The notes beneath the pieces are model-generated. The model made no database searches. It was not told where the DNA came from and saw only the letters and a program-made list of their open reading frames with translations. Below are positions 11,380 to 23,450 of a DNA stretch of 64,000 nt, piece by piece. Every line of letters starts with the position of its first letter. Position 1 is the stretch's first letter. The DNA comes from Fremontodendron californicum. Taxonomy: Eukaryota; Streptophyta; Magnoliopsida; Malvales; Malvaceae. The position numbers were made by a program, and so were the translations under genes. The stretch covers positions 35,721,145-35,785,144 of the forward strand of contig JAULJL010000001.1 in NCBI GenBank assembly GCA_030761205.1, in the 5' to 3' direction.

Positions 11380-12279
11380 TTTTCATACAAGGAAAACAAC
11401 AGAGAAAGCTTGGTAGTTGATCGGGTTATTGAAGAATCAGCTTACAACAGTGGACCAAACATAACAAAAAATTGTACTTGTAGTAAGCATGTGAGCATAT
11501 GATTGATCTCAAGTCTCAACTACCAAAGAAGAATATGGTTGGATTCTTGCAACTTGAAACTTGGAAGTTGGAAGTCAAAGAAATTAAAGAGTTTTACAAA
11601 AAAAATTCATCACCACATTTAATAAATTTCATATTTTTTATAAAATATTATCAAAAATATTAAAAAAAGTAATATAATAAAAAAAATATTAGTCAATTTT
11701 TAAAATTTGTTTATAAAATTTAAAATTTTAAAAATTTCATCAATAACGTAAAAGAATCTAGCTTATTTATTATTCAATATATGTTTTATGATTGTAGGTA
11801 AAATTTTGATTTTTACAAGTGGGTTTAAAAAATTATAAGTGTTTTTATTATATTAAATTTTTTAATTATTTTTAATATATCTTACATGAATATGTATTAT
11901 CCTATTAATTTCGTTGATAAGATTTAAAAAACTTCACATGCAAATAAAATTATTTTTTTATTAAGTAATGAAATCCCTTTAAAAATAAGCAATTTACATT
12001 AAATATTAAATGATTTTATGAAAATTATCTAGAATAAAAAAAATTCATAAGTGAAAAGAAAAATGAAATAGTATTAAAATTCTAGTGTTGGGATGAAGAA
12101 AAAATCAGCCATCATCTACTAATAATTATTTTTGAGTCCTAAGCACTCAAAAAATATTTTTTAAATACGCAATGGACATTTTTGTCCTACTATATAATAT
12201 TTTCTTTTCTTTTTTTAATTTTTAATTTTTAATTTTTAATTTTTAATTTTTTAGTTTTAAGTTTTTTATTTTATTTTTA
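11380..12279. other. AT-rich sequence, no gene seen
   Basis: Former 5' flank of the Z-ISO copy, grading into very AT-rich sequence from 11590. A short TTTTTAATT array lies at about 12216-12252. No exon or transposon end recognised. Confidence 0.45.
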
Positions 12280-13175
12280 AATGATATATTTAAAGGGTTA
12301 GTCTGCACGATAATTTATGGGTCAATTTAAAATCTGTATTCGGTCCGTTAGAAAAAAAATAATTTTATTAACAATTATTAATTTTTTTTAGTTTTTATTT
12401 TATTTTTAAATAATGTATTTAAAAGGGTTGATCCGCAAGTTGACATGTGGATCGATTTAGGATTCGTACCCGATCCACACAGTAAAAAAGTTAAAAAAGT
12501 ATTTTATTAATCTATTTTTGAATGATGTTTTTAAAAGGGGTTGGTTCACACGTTGACTCGTGGGTCGATTTAGGATCCGTACTCAACCCGTTCGAAAAAA
12601 AATTAAAAAATATATTTTTTTTATTTGTTTTAATGATATATTTAAAGAGGTTGGTCTGCAGTCTACACGTTTACTCGCAAGTCGATTTAGGATCCGTACC
12701 AAACCCGTTAGAGAAAAAAGTTAAAATAAGAAATTTATTTATTTTATTTTATTTTTAAATGATGTATTTAAAGGGTTGACCTACATGTTCACTCGCGGAT
12801 CGATTTAGGATCTGTATCCGACCCGTTCGGGAAAAAAGTTTAAAAAATTTATTTTATTAATTATTTTTTAGTTTTATTTTATTTTTAAAGGGGTTGGTCC
12901 GCACATTGATTAGCGAGTCGATTTAGGATCCGTACCAGACCTGCACAAAAAAAATTTAAATATATATATTTTTTTTAGATAATGTATTTAAAAGGGTTAG
13001 TCCGCGCGTTAACTCGCGGATCATTTTAGGATCCGTATCTGATCGGCTCAAGGAAAAAGTTAAAAAATTTTATTTTATTTTAATTTTAAATGATGTATTC
13101 AAAGAGGTTAATGCGCATGTTGATTCGCAGGTCGATTTAAGATTCGTACCCGGCTTGTTTGAAGAAAAAAAATGA
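12280..13175. repeat. Tandem repeat array, about 115-bp unit, about 8 copies
   Basis: Each unit has an A/T-only half (TTTATTTTATTTTTAAATGATGTATTTAAA) followed by a mixed half: GGGTTGGTCCGCACGTTGACTCG, GGTCGATTTAGGATCCGTAC, CCGACCCGTT. Copies of the GATTTAGGATCCGTA core are seen near 12325 (decayed), 12450, 12570, 12690, 12807, 12930, 13030 and 13142. Units differ by 10-25 percent by eye, so the array is old. It codes for nothing. Confidence 0.85.
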
Positions 13176-13577
13176 ACTTACTGCTAATCTATGTGAAAAA
13201 ATCAATCTTATGAGAGAAAAAAATACAAACCACAATTTTATTTTCTTATTCTTCATTTATTAGTTTTTACCTCCTATAAATAAAAAATACAGTGTATAAT
13301 AAGGTCTAAATATTTTTCAAAAATATATATAAATAATAGTTGAAAATGCATTTATATTACAAATTTTGTAAATAAACAATTTTCATAAATTTAATTTTCA
13401 TAATTAACAAAATATTATTATATTAATATTATTATATTTTAAAAATAAAACATTTAAATAAATTATTATTATGTAATAAAATATAAAATTTAAAATTAAT
13501 TTTATTATTATTAATTAATTAAAAAATAAAAAAAATAAATTTTAAGTATTTCAATGAAGCGGAGTCTTTTTTTCTAG
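13176..13577. other. AT-rich spacer, no gene seen
   Basis: A/T-only words dominate (about 13320-13550). It ends in a T run and CTAG just before the Helitron start. Confidence 0.4.
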
Positions 13578-14579
13578 TCTACTATAATAAAAATTGAGTC
13601 GCAAGAGACTCAGGATATTCATCATTTTTCAAGATTAGTTTTGGGCGTTTATGTTATGGGTTTTGGACATTTTTAGCTGAATTTGGCTTTTTTTTTTTGG
13701 ATTGGGTTTGCTGTTGGGATTTTTTCCTTTGTGTTTTGCATAGCCTTTTAACAAACATTTCTGTTTTTGTTTGAATTGGGTGAAATCTCTGTCAAAACAT
13801 GACTTTTGAAATGGTTTCTGTCAGGCTTTGTCCATTTTTCTTTACTCTCTCCATTTTGGTTTACATTCGCCGACTTACTCTGTTTTTCCCTTTTCGTGTG
13901 TTCCGCCTGGGTTGTTCTACCACTTGCTACAGGTATCTTTTGCACCTTTTTCAGCTCATTATTTAGAATGGATTTTGGGGTTTCATTTTGTTGTTTTACT
14001 GCGAAAATATAGGTGTCAAATGGCAAAGGATAGGTAGTTGAAGAAAAAAGGTTAACAAAGTTGTTTATCTTCTTCCCACCTTTTTTTATTATTTCTGTCG
14101 TCCATGAATTTGTCCGCTATTCTTCATCATGGTGTCCCCTCCCTATCATATCTTATTCTCTTTCATCCCACCCTCCAAAAAAAAAAAAAAAACAATTTTG
14201 GATTTGTATAAATAATAAAAAAAAAACCTTAAATTTGAACTATATGCATCTTTTTTTTACGTTGAATCAAATTAATTTTTTTAGCTAATTCTACGTCAAA
14301 TTTAATTTACTATTGAAATTTTTTTTTTTCTATCGAATTAGTCAAAGTTTTAAAGTTTTTGAGTAGATTTGATGAGATAATTATTTGTCAACCCGTTACT
14401 CAACTATTTTAACTCAATACTTTCTCTTCCCCTCAAAAATTATATAACTTCCAAATACTCTACACTTAAGTATTTATAATCATTTTTATAAATTACAAAC
14501 TTTCATAATCCACAGCAAAAATTCAACTTATTCCATTCAAATAACAAAATGCCGCAGCAACGCCCGGGCAAAAAACTAG
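13578..14579 (+). mobile_element. Non-autonomous Helitron
   Basis: The left end TCTACTATAATAAAAATTGAG matches the common plant Helitron 5' terminus (TC, then CTACTATAATAAAA). The right end carries a GC-rich hairpin word GCCCGGGC at about 14562-14569, followed about 6 bp later by CTAG at 14576-14579 and a T, the CTRR-T rule for Helitron 3' ends. The length is 1002 bp. There is no Rep/helicase frame. The short open frames inside (about 13748-14037, either strand) show no known domain. Helitrons make no target duplication, so boundaries rest on the termini alone. Confidence 0.72.
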
Positions 14580-15797
14580 TCACCAATTATTAATGAGTGC
14601 CAAGTTGGTCAATCTAATGTGTTGTGCCGGCCTGCTGGCCTAAACCAAATCGTTGAGATGTTCCGTTTAGTTTAGTTTAAGGGTTTAGGTTTAAGGGTTT
14701 AATCGTTGAGATATTCCGTTTAGTTTGGTTTAGGGGGGGGGGGGAATGAAAGTGTAAGAAAGATGCATAAATTGAAAACCGAGGGTGCAAAGTGCAGCTA
14801 GATTAGTTTAAGGGTTGGGTTACTTGTCCAAATTCGAAGGTATATTTGAAAGGATTTGGATAAAAATATTATGTTCGAAATATGAGTTTGGATAAAAAAA
14901 ATGAGATATGTTTAGAAAATAAGCCGTGCTTTGACTTCAACAATCAAGACCCGAGCTCGGCTTATTTTCATTTATATAATATATTATTTTTATATTTTTT
15001 ATATATTATATAATTTATATAATATAACAAATAAAAATATATAATATTAGAGTGTAAACATTTAAAAATATGATAAGTTATCTATATTTTAGAACTTAAT
15101 AAAAGAAATAAAATTATTAAAAATAACATATTTATTTAATTTTTTTTTAAAATAATATGGACGGCTCTAAACAGGATTACTCATTTACAAATATGGACGG
15201 ACTTTGACAGAATTTGAAACCCTTATTTCGAGCCGGATCGAATTTATACAAATGTATGTGATGTTAATACTATACTTAGACTCAATCCGAATTTAATCCA
15301 TAAACACCAAGTGCAACTAGTCCGATCCAAGTCATATCGAAGAGAAATCTAGGAGATGAAGGGAAGGCCCTAACAAAATTGGGGCTAGACCTAACATGAT
15401 TGTTCAATAATCTTTTTTTTAAAAGTAATACTAAATTGTTTTATTTTACTAACTAAATTGAACCTTTATACGCATTAAGTCCTGACATTTTTGTTTTCTT
15501 TTAACTGGGTGAAACAATCTAGTTTGGAAATAAAATTTTTGTATGAACTGCAGGAAATAAAATATAGATTTTGACTCGTCTATCTGACTATCTGTTTCAC
15601 GATTCTGTACTTTCAGGTTCTGTGAAAAGCTGCTGCAGCCACAAATCAACACCTGAATTCTGGCAAATCTGGGGATTGATTAGTTCTTCTTATTATAAGC
15701 TCCCAGCATTTCTAGAAGCTTCATTATTCCCTCATGTGTTCCGTGGGATCTTGTCAGCACTTCTACAAAATAAAAATTCAGTATAATGCCGAGGAAA

Positions 15798-15835
<38 letters not shown>

Positions 15836-16048
15836 GCGGTTTTGTTTTTAATTGGCGCTGGGAGTTGGGAGTTGGGAATTCTACTTGCTAAATTAATGTA
15901 CAAATTTAATTTCTGGTGATTTTGTAATTACAATGGAGTAGGGAGGATTAGGATTTGAGAGTTCCTATATAGAGGAATGTGTGAGGCTATCATTGAGGAT
16001 TGGAGCAGAAAGATAACTTTGCTAATACAATGATTTGATTGGAAAATG
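14580..16048. other. Intergenic, no gene seen
   Basis: This contains a small tandem duplication (AATCGTTGAGAT…TTCCGTTTAGTTT, 14631-14735) with telomere-like words AGGGTTTAGG and AAGGGTTTAA, a run of 12 G at about 14734-14745, and an (AT)n microsatellite at 15801-15832. The region downstream of 15900 is probably the 3' flank of the NTF2-like gene. Confidence 0.5.
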
Positions 16049-17491
16049 TTACGTACGTTCAGCTGCAAAAGGGAAGCTGTCAAAAACACTGCTTACTGCC
16101 TTCAATAGTTTCTGCAAAGTAACAAAAACTGAGCCAACATCAAAAACCTGAGACTGAGAGCAAAAATAAATTTGTTAATCAAATATATATATATATATAT
16201 ATATATATAACTGCTGTAATTTCATACCAGCACCAAATCTCCAGGTTTCACAGGAAGTTCTTCCACTCCAGTGATTTTACTGTGTATAATTAACAAGTTG
16301 TCATTTCCAGAATCAAGATTTTCTTGTTAGCAAAGAAACTAAAATCTCATTTGCTTAATATAGTACAAATTTGTTCCATATGACAGAAATCCAACCTGAT
16401 AATAAGCTTTCCATCAACTTGTTGACACTCGAAGAAATTGCAACCAGTCGCAAAAGGTATCTCTTTGTCTTTCCACTCTGCAAGAATGTTTATTCAGTGA
16501 GGTGGTTGGCTGGCTGTCCTCAATTACCAAGCTAATGTAATTATTCTAATATCTAGAGAAACTTATATCTAACAAATCATTTCAGCTATCAATATCCATT
16601 TCCCTGTTTCTAAAATTTGTTTCCCACGCTCAAACCAAGAAACAGGTTTCCTGGTTTAGGAACCTGATTGGTTGGTTGTTCATGGGGGAGAAGTTTCTTT
16701 AATGTTCAAACCAAGCATGACCTAACCTAGATTTATTATAAGGATGCTACTGGACAAAAATGAAAGGTCGATCTGCAATGCTCACCTAGATGCCAAATTA
16801 CACTTGCGGTTAACTTCTCGCCTTCCATCCAACTATCAGTGACGAAATGAACATTTTGTCCCATTGCCTCCATTAGATCTTGCAGAAAGTTTAGGATACT
16901 CTGAAAATAGCAATATCTGACTGGTTAATTTCAGTTGTAACATTTGGTATTTTGGGTTTGCTTTTCTTCTCCAAAAAAGATATGCACCATTTGGTTACTA
17001 GAGAAGGATAATTCTAGAGGCAACATTAATCAAATTATAAAATAAAAAAAAATAAAAAAAAAATTTCTGAACATAGAAAGAGGTGAAGGAAAGACCTGTT
17101 TTCCAACAAAGGGAATGTAAAATATGAGGTCCTGAAATACACAATCATGTGAAAGAAGTTGGTCCAATTTTTGGGTGTCCTTCACATTGATGGCACTATA
17201 GAAATCCTGGATCAAGTCTAATACTGAAGGCGTGGACCACTGGGGAGCAATTCCACATGACCCATCATTACTGCAACAGACCTTCAATTGATCTTCTTTA
17301 CTCTTACTGCCATATAAATTCGAGTGCTTCTCTCCATCTATTGATAATTGTGAAAATATGGCTATGGACTTGAGCTGTTTTCTGACTAGATTGATGGAAT
17401 GCCTATCATTGCCTGGTTGAACAATAGATAATGGCTTGAAGTTCCTCTTTTGGCCAAGGCAAGATCCTAAAGAACATTGGACAGAAGCCAT
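16049..17491 (-). CDS. NTF2/SnoaL-fold protein, probably plastid-targeted
   Basis: A five-exon gene whose minus-strand exons are 17491-17096, 16900-16786, 16477-16396, 16279-16228 and 16111-16049. Every junction is GT-AG and the joined frame (235 residues) has no internal stop. Residues 1 to about 60 are basic and Ser-rich, like a transit peptide. From about residue 88 (PSVLDLIQDFYSAINVKD) the sequence follows the cone-shaped NTF2/SnoaL fold: DQLLSHDCVFQDL, PFVGK, then HFVTDSWMEGEKL, ASVIWHLEWKDKEIPFATGC and FFECQQVDGKLIIR, ending in a KPGDLVLKLLK helix. Related plant proteins are annotated only as NTF2 family. Ligand and reaction are unknown. The last exon could instead start at 16147 (AG acceptor, in frame), adding 12 residues. 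Intron 4 has an (AT)n run near 16184-16209. Confidence 0.88.
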
Positions 17492-17920
17492 GAGAGAAGA
17501 GAGGGAGAGAAGTAGATTTCAATTGCATTTGAATCATTTGATGATGTCTTAAAGACACCCTTTTGCTGTCTTTATTCTAAGATTGTTAATTAGGCTAAGA
17601 ATTTATGTTTCTTTTCTTCTTGCTAAAGGCAACAGCATTTCATGGAAAACCACGAGGGAGTTATGGATGCACCATGTGTTTGGAATTTACACTATATGGG
17701 AAAGGAAAAGAATTTATTGTTTAAGCATATAGGGGCACTGGGAGGTTGGGCCCCTGGCCTTGGAATTTTACTTACACTAGGAGACTAGCCTTTACCATTT
17801 CATAGTTCACACTTTCTTCAGATAGAAATATCAACTTAAAATCCAAAGTGTCAAGATTTTATCTTTGTAATGTTTATTATTAGTACTTGGTGGTACTACA
17901 CTTCTCACGGTATTGAAAAA
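17492..17920. other. 5' flank of the NTF2-like gene
   Basis: Presumed promoter region on the minus strand. No clear TATA box or named element could be assigned by eye. Confidence 0.4.
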
Positions 17921-19181
17921 GCTAGGATCTGGTCAAGCATTCAAGCCTTTTGGTGGGCTTGTTCGGCTCAAATGGGCCATGTATGATAAAAGGGCTTTCC
18001 TTTCTTATAGGTAAGGCTGACCCTGGTCAGGTGAGAGTTTAAATGACCAAGTCCATCTAAGCCTTATCTTTGCATAATTTCACTTTAACAAAGAGAAAAG
18101 AAGTATCCCATTTTTGGCTCAATAATTGGTCGTATATATATATTATATATATTTGGTAATTAAGGTTGTGAAAGGTTGATCCTTCATCATTTTACCAACC
18201 CAACATTTTACCAACAAATCATAAGACTTATTAGTAATAATTTTGGTTAAAAACCGACATTACTGTTATGTTTATGTTGAAATTATGCATCAAATGGTGA
18301 AGAAGTGGCTTTGATTTCATACCTCAAACTGTCCCAATTACACCTAGGCCCCAAGCAATTTCCATGAACATGCATTTGATGGGCCATTTTCATCATCTTT
18401 TACTGGTTTCAACTTTTCCATTCCATGACCAACATTTGGTTGGAAGGAGTGGCTAGTGGCTCTTTCCCCTTGGATGAGAACCAAGGTTCGAATCCAGGGA
18501 GTCGTCAATGTTGGGAGGGCTTTGCTATACCAACACTCCCGGCCCGACAGGGATTAGAGCTAGGATCTGGTCAAGCATTCAAGCCTTTTGGTGGGCTTGT
18601 TCGGCTCAAATGGGCCATGTATGATAAAAGGGCTTTCCTTTCTTATAGGTAAGGCTGACCCTGGTCAGGTGAGAGTTTAAATGACCAAGTCCATCTAAGC
18701 CTTATCTTTGCATAATTTCACTTTAACAAAGAGAAAAGAAGTATCCCATTTTTGGCTCAATAATTGGTCGTATATATATATATTATATATATTTGGTAAT
18801 TAAGGTTGTGAAAGGTTGATCCTTCATCATTTTACCAACAAATCATAAGACTTATTAGTAATAATTTTGGTTAAAAACCGACATTACTGTTATGTTTATG
18901 TTGAAATTATGCATCAAATGGTGAAGAAGTGGCTTTGATTTCATACCTCAAACTGTCCCAATTACACCTAGGCCCCAAGCAATTTCCATGAACATGCATT
19001 TGATGGGCCATTTTCATCATCTTTTACTGGTTTCAACTTTTCCATTCCATGACCAACATTTGGTTGGAAGGAGTGGCTAGTGGCTCCTTCCCCTTGGATG
19101 AGAACCAAGGTTCGAATTCAGGTAGTCGTCAATGTTAGGAGGGCTTTGCTATACCAACACTCCCGGCCCGACAGGGATTAG
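17921..19181. repeat. Tandem segmental duplication, about 0.63 kb unit
   Basis: Copy 1 is 17921-18557 and copy 2 is 18559-19181, nearly identical from GCTAGGATCTGGTCAAGC to CCCGACAGGGATTAG. Differences are few: a 16-bp deletion in copy 2 within TTTACCAACCCAACATTTTACC, a TA microsatellite 2 bp longer (near 18773), and scattered point changes. The right edge of each copy lies inside a SINE, so the SINE was already present when the segment duplicated. Open frames here are chance. Confidence 0.93.
18428..18557 (+). mobile_element. tRNA-derived SINE, 3'-truncated copy
   Basis: First copy of the SINE, cut off at GGGATTAG by the tandem-duplication junction, so it lacks the tail. It keeps the RNA polymerase III promoter: box A TGGCTAGTGG and a perfect box B GGTTCGAATCC at 18485-18495. 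Confidence 0.85.
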
Positions 19182-19265
19182 TCTTCCATCAACCATAAAA
19201 TAGGGGTGGGGGACACCCTGAATTTAATACACCCAAAAAAAAAAAAAAAACTTTTCCATTCCATG
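19035..19265 (+). mobile_element. Full-length tRNA-derived SINE with 15-bp target duplication
   Basis: The SINE body is 19052-19250 (199 bp). It starts ACCAACATTTGG, has box A TGGCTAGTGG (19074-19083) and box B GGTTCGAATTC (19109-19119, last-but-one base changed from the consensus), and ends in a run of 16 A. It is flanked by CTTTTCCATTCCATG (19037-19051 and 19251-19265), a perfect 15-bp duplication as made by LINE-type endonuclease priming. The internal Pol III promoter and A tail identify a SINE; the family is not named. Confidence 0.9.
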
Positions 19266-19450
19266 CACGTATTCAATTATTGCTTCAACTACATAACTGT
19301 TTGGAATTTCTGAAGCATGGAAAGCCAGAAACCTGCCATTGTCATAGCATTAAAATTCAAAAGCTGCTATTGGCATGTGCTGTGCAACCAAGCTTCACAC
19401 TAACTCTAGTGGCACTCAACTTTCCCATCATTTAGAACCAAATTGGTTAC

Positions 19451-20144
19451 TATTTGATTAGGGATGACAAAATTCGATCCGCTCTATGAATTTTGCATCG
19501 ATTCGCTCCGAATGAGGAGGGTTTTTTTTTTTCAAAAGTGGGGTGGGATGGAGCAGGACAGTTATGGTAAATGCTTACTTCGTTTCGCTCCGTCCCGCCT
19601 TTTAAAATTACTATTTTACCTCTTTAAAATATTCTATATATTCTTTTTATATTTTGCATTTTGCTAATTAGTGCTCTAAGGGCATTCTTTAAAATTACTA
19701 AATATAGTAATATTTTCAATTAATGCATTGAAAATAATTAATAAAGTTGTCAATTTTTGCATTCAATGCAATGTTATTATTATAAATAATATATTAACTA
19801 ACTTTAAAGAGTATCTTAAGGATACTCGTTAGCAAAACCCTTATATTTTTAATATTTATTAAATATATATACTAAAATCATATATATATATATTAATATT
19901 ATATATACTAAAAATTTATATATATATATATATTAAAATTATATTCATGAATAAATTATAATCTTTTTTTTTACAATATTAAATTAAAAATAACTAATAA
20001 AAACAGTAGAGCACCATGGAACAATTATGGATGTAACCGATATCCATGGAGATGGATGTTTTCAACATCCATGCAAGAGTGGGGTGGAGATGGATAAGAT
20101 AATCCTCACCCCTGTTTCGTTCCATTGCCATCTCTATATTTGAT
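19451..20144. mobile_element. hAT-type MITE (copy A)
   Basis: Element 19459-20136 is flanked by the perfect 8-bp duplication TATTTGAT (19451-19458, 20137-20144), the size made by hAT transposases. The termini TAGGGATGACAA and, inverted, TAGAGATGGCAA fit the hAT YARNG start. The ends are G/C-rich and the middle (19600-19970) is A/T-rich with TATATA runs. Related copies occur at 23731-24249 (inverted) and about 29885-30335. No transposase. Confidence 0.85.
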
Positions 20145-21159
20145 TTTTTTTTTTTATTAGAATTTGAACTCTTTAAATTAGTGATTATATGTCCTTTGAA
20201 CTTTAGTCATGAAATCTATGTCATCACAGTCTTGAGATAAGAGAAAATGTTATAAATACTGAAATTCGAATTCTAGATTTATTGAATGCTATCTGTTAAA
20301 GATGATTGCATGAATCAACTAAGCTAAAACCCGAGTTTAAGTACTGTGTTTCACTAATATTTTTGTTAGTTCTAATCTTGATGGATGATGGGTCAATATA
20401 TAAATAAAAAAAAAAAACAATAATCCAAATGAAAATGTTGAGAAAATAAAAATGAAATCAGGCCACTAGTTACGGTTGGGGCATCACTTGCTCCCACCTT
20501 CTCTAACTTATTCCATTTATGGGCCATACCATAGTATCCTTAACAGTTAATCCAACTCGTTCCCATCCCATCATCTTTTCCCCAAGGCCCACCCTCCCAA
20601 TGAAAAATCAATTCATTTTTCCCTCTCTATTTGTTTGTTCTTTTATACATTTCCAAAAATATTCCTCCCATTGTCTTCCTGAGGGGACCATCTCAAGATT
20701 TTGGTCTTAACTATTTGCCACAATTGTCACTTAAAAATTTGGTGGTTGACAAAGATATGAGTCTAATCTGCTTACATTATCAAATAATTCGTATTATTAA
20801 GTGTTTGTGAAACGAAGATTCATTTAAAGACTATTATCATCCATGCCATTACATTTTGACATAAGATATCCTCTGCCCCTTTTGGTGCCCCTTCGTTACA
20901 ATCTTGTTATGTGTTTCAGTTAATTAACTGTTTATAAACACGTGTTAAAAAATTATTGGAGGGACACCAAAAAAGACACCAAAAAAAAGACAGAAGAAAT
21001 TTATTTCTCCAAACACACCTTTATTTGTTTACTTTTATTTCTAGATCGACAAGCCTTTTAATATATTGATTTTTTCTTTTTTACTATTTTTTGATTCATG
21101 AAAAATTCAAAGAATAAAATTTAATGGAAATGAAGGGGTAAAACGAAATAACAATGCAA
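20145..21159. other. Intergenic, no gene seen
   Basis: AT-rich sequence with poly-A/T tracts. No exon, RNA gene or transposon end was recognised. Confidence 0.45.
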
Positions 21160-21590
21160 TACAAAATAGGATTATTATCCTGTACACTGGCAGTAAATAT
21201 TTTTAATTTCATAAGCGGGGCTTACACATTTTCGTAATTTTTCATACGATTTATATTTTTACAAATTGACCGTCGGATTTAACAATATAATCGTACTCGT
21301 CGTGCACGTAAAGTTTCGAATCGATCTGATATCTCTATCATATCGATTGAGAATATTGTCTTTTTCAATATATATTTAACAGTTGAAAGTTTTTTACGTC
21401 GGAACAAATAGTTAAACATTTTTAATTTACTCGAAATTCGGTGTGTATGATCTACGTGAATAGAACACGAAATACGACAGTCAGATTATAAAAATATAAA
21501 TCATATAAAAAATTACGAAAACGTGTAAGTCCTGCTTGTGAAGTTAAAAATGTCCACCGTCAGTGTACAGGATAATAATCCTACAAAATA
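21160..21590. mobile_element. MULE-type MITE, 413 bp, long inverted repeats
   Basis: Element 21169-21581 lies between perfect 9-bp duplications TACAAAATA (21160-21168, 21582-21590). The inverted ends begin GGATTATTATCCTGTACACTG and stay alignable for about 100 bp (TTTTAATTTCATAAGC, TTTTCGTAATTTTTCATA). The 9-bp duplication and long TIRs point to Mutator-like mobilisation. No coding frame. Confidence 0.87.
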
Positions 21591-23450
21591 TTTAAAATTC
21601 TTTTCTTACTTTTACCACAAATTAAGATGACAATTGAATGAGTTCATATGGGTTTTTATCGGTATGTTTTTTAGTTTGAGTTATTTTGAGTTCAAATTAT
21701 AACAACTTCAAATAATTTTTGATTCAAACTATTTTGGATTCGAACTGTTTCTGGTTCAAATCATACGTATTCAATCTATCTCGGATTGGATGGTTTTGCA
21801 TTTAAGTGTTTTTTTTTTTAAATTCTGTCTTTTTCGAGTTCAACCAGTTTTAGTTAATTACAATTCAAATCAGTTCGAATTAAAATTTTAGATTTTATAG
21901 ATTTGGGATCGAATCAATCTCAGATTCTAATTATTTTGGGTTTAAATTATTTTAGATTCAAGTTTTTTCAAATTCCAATTTTTTTAGGTTCAGTTGATTT
22001 TAAATTAATTTTTTTTTCCTTTATTCTAATTTCTCTTCTTTAATTTTTTTTTTTTTACAAATCAAAACAAAAATTTTCAATAAGGAATGAAAATCAACTT
22101 AAAAGAGAAATTGTTAATATCTAATTTTTTTCCCCTTTGATAGCATTAATATCTAACTTGAGTTGAGTAATGTCTTAGAATTATTTTATTCTAAATAATA
22201 GAAACTCATGTGATGAATAAGAACTTATCAATAACTTAATGTTCGGAGAATGTTATTGGGCAAAGATAGCGACTTAGCACATGTACAATTTTCTATAATC
22301 AAAGCAAGAAATAATTCAGAATTAGTTGGCCGACACATCTTAATTAGGACATTTATTCATCTAACTTAATAGCTTTTCTAGTAATCCAACAAAAATCATG
22401 ATTATTAATTAGTTATTCAATCCAAGCAATCCCAATTAGTTGCATTGGTTTTTTAAAAAAGAAAAAGAAAAATTATTATCATAAGGAAGGGAAAAAAAAA
22501 TTAATCGAGCAACATACAAAAATTTTACCACCTTACCCGATAGCTTGATTTAGAAGGAATATAAAACAATAATGGCTAAAATAATTTTTTTTTTTTAAAA
22601 AACTCTAAATTTCATCATTTTATTTAGATAAAATTTTATATTTTTATTACATTCAAATAAATTCTTAATCTTTATTTTACATCTAAATAAATCTTTAATT
22701 TTTATTTTGCATTCAAATAAGTTTTTAACTTTTAATTTATACTTAAACAAACCTTTCATATAAATTAATATTTTATTTTAAATAATAATTTATTGAAGTA
22801 CAAATCAAAATGTAAAAATATAAAAATTTACTTTTAAAAAATAATTCAAGAAGTTTTTTAGTATTTTAACGGACAATAATTCAAATGTTCTTTAAGCATA
22901 AAACATAAAGTTGTGCAATATATTCGGATCCTTTTCATTTTAAATTGAAACATCTTTTGCAATTGCATCATATACCCTTTTGCTGCAAGCTATCATTTGA
23001 TTTATTTTACTTTTTCCCCCAATATGACACTTTTGTTATTCTTTGATTTCATGGACGATTTGGGCTGTTTTATTTATCCACACATCTTTTTAGATCTAGT
23101 AATATTGATTACGATACGATTATATAATATGAATACGATACAAAAAAAATAAATAAAACACGTAAAAAATACGAAACGACATGAAAAAAATAATGCGAAC
23201 AAGATACAAATACACGAATATCTCAAAATTTATATAATACGAATTATTAACGTATCAAAATTTACATTAATATAAAATACCTTAAATACGATTATGATAT
23301 GATAAAATACAGAACACTAAAAAAATACACGAATTATCAAATCTACACCTAATCTTCTCCCACATAAATCAATTAGTACATTTACCAAGATTACGAAAAG
23401 ATTTTATACTAAAAATGGGTAATTTTTTTGTTTGTAAATACCCTTTATAT
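21591..23450. other. AT-rich intergenic with degenerate low-complexity repeat
   Basis: At 21640-22010 words such as GATTCAAATTATTTTGGATTC recur in changed form. The same style returns at 33900-34220, so this is a dispersed old repeat. At 23100-23340 words built on ATACGA recur. No gene was recognised. Confidence 0.45.

Noticed and set aside
13748..14037. 92-codon minus-strand and overlapping plus-strand frames in the Helitron
   Set aside because: No domain was recognised and the frames overlap on both strands. Captured gene sequence cannot be excluded but is not supported.
18485..18495. Possible tRNA gene (perfect box B)
   Set aside because: No cloverleaf or acceptor stem. The A tail and target duplication of the sister copy show a SINE.
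18425..18652. 75-codon open frame
   Set aside because: It runs through a SINE and the duplication junction.
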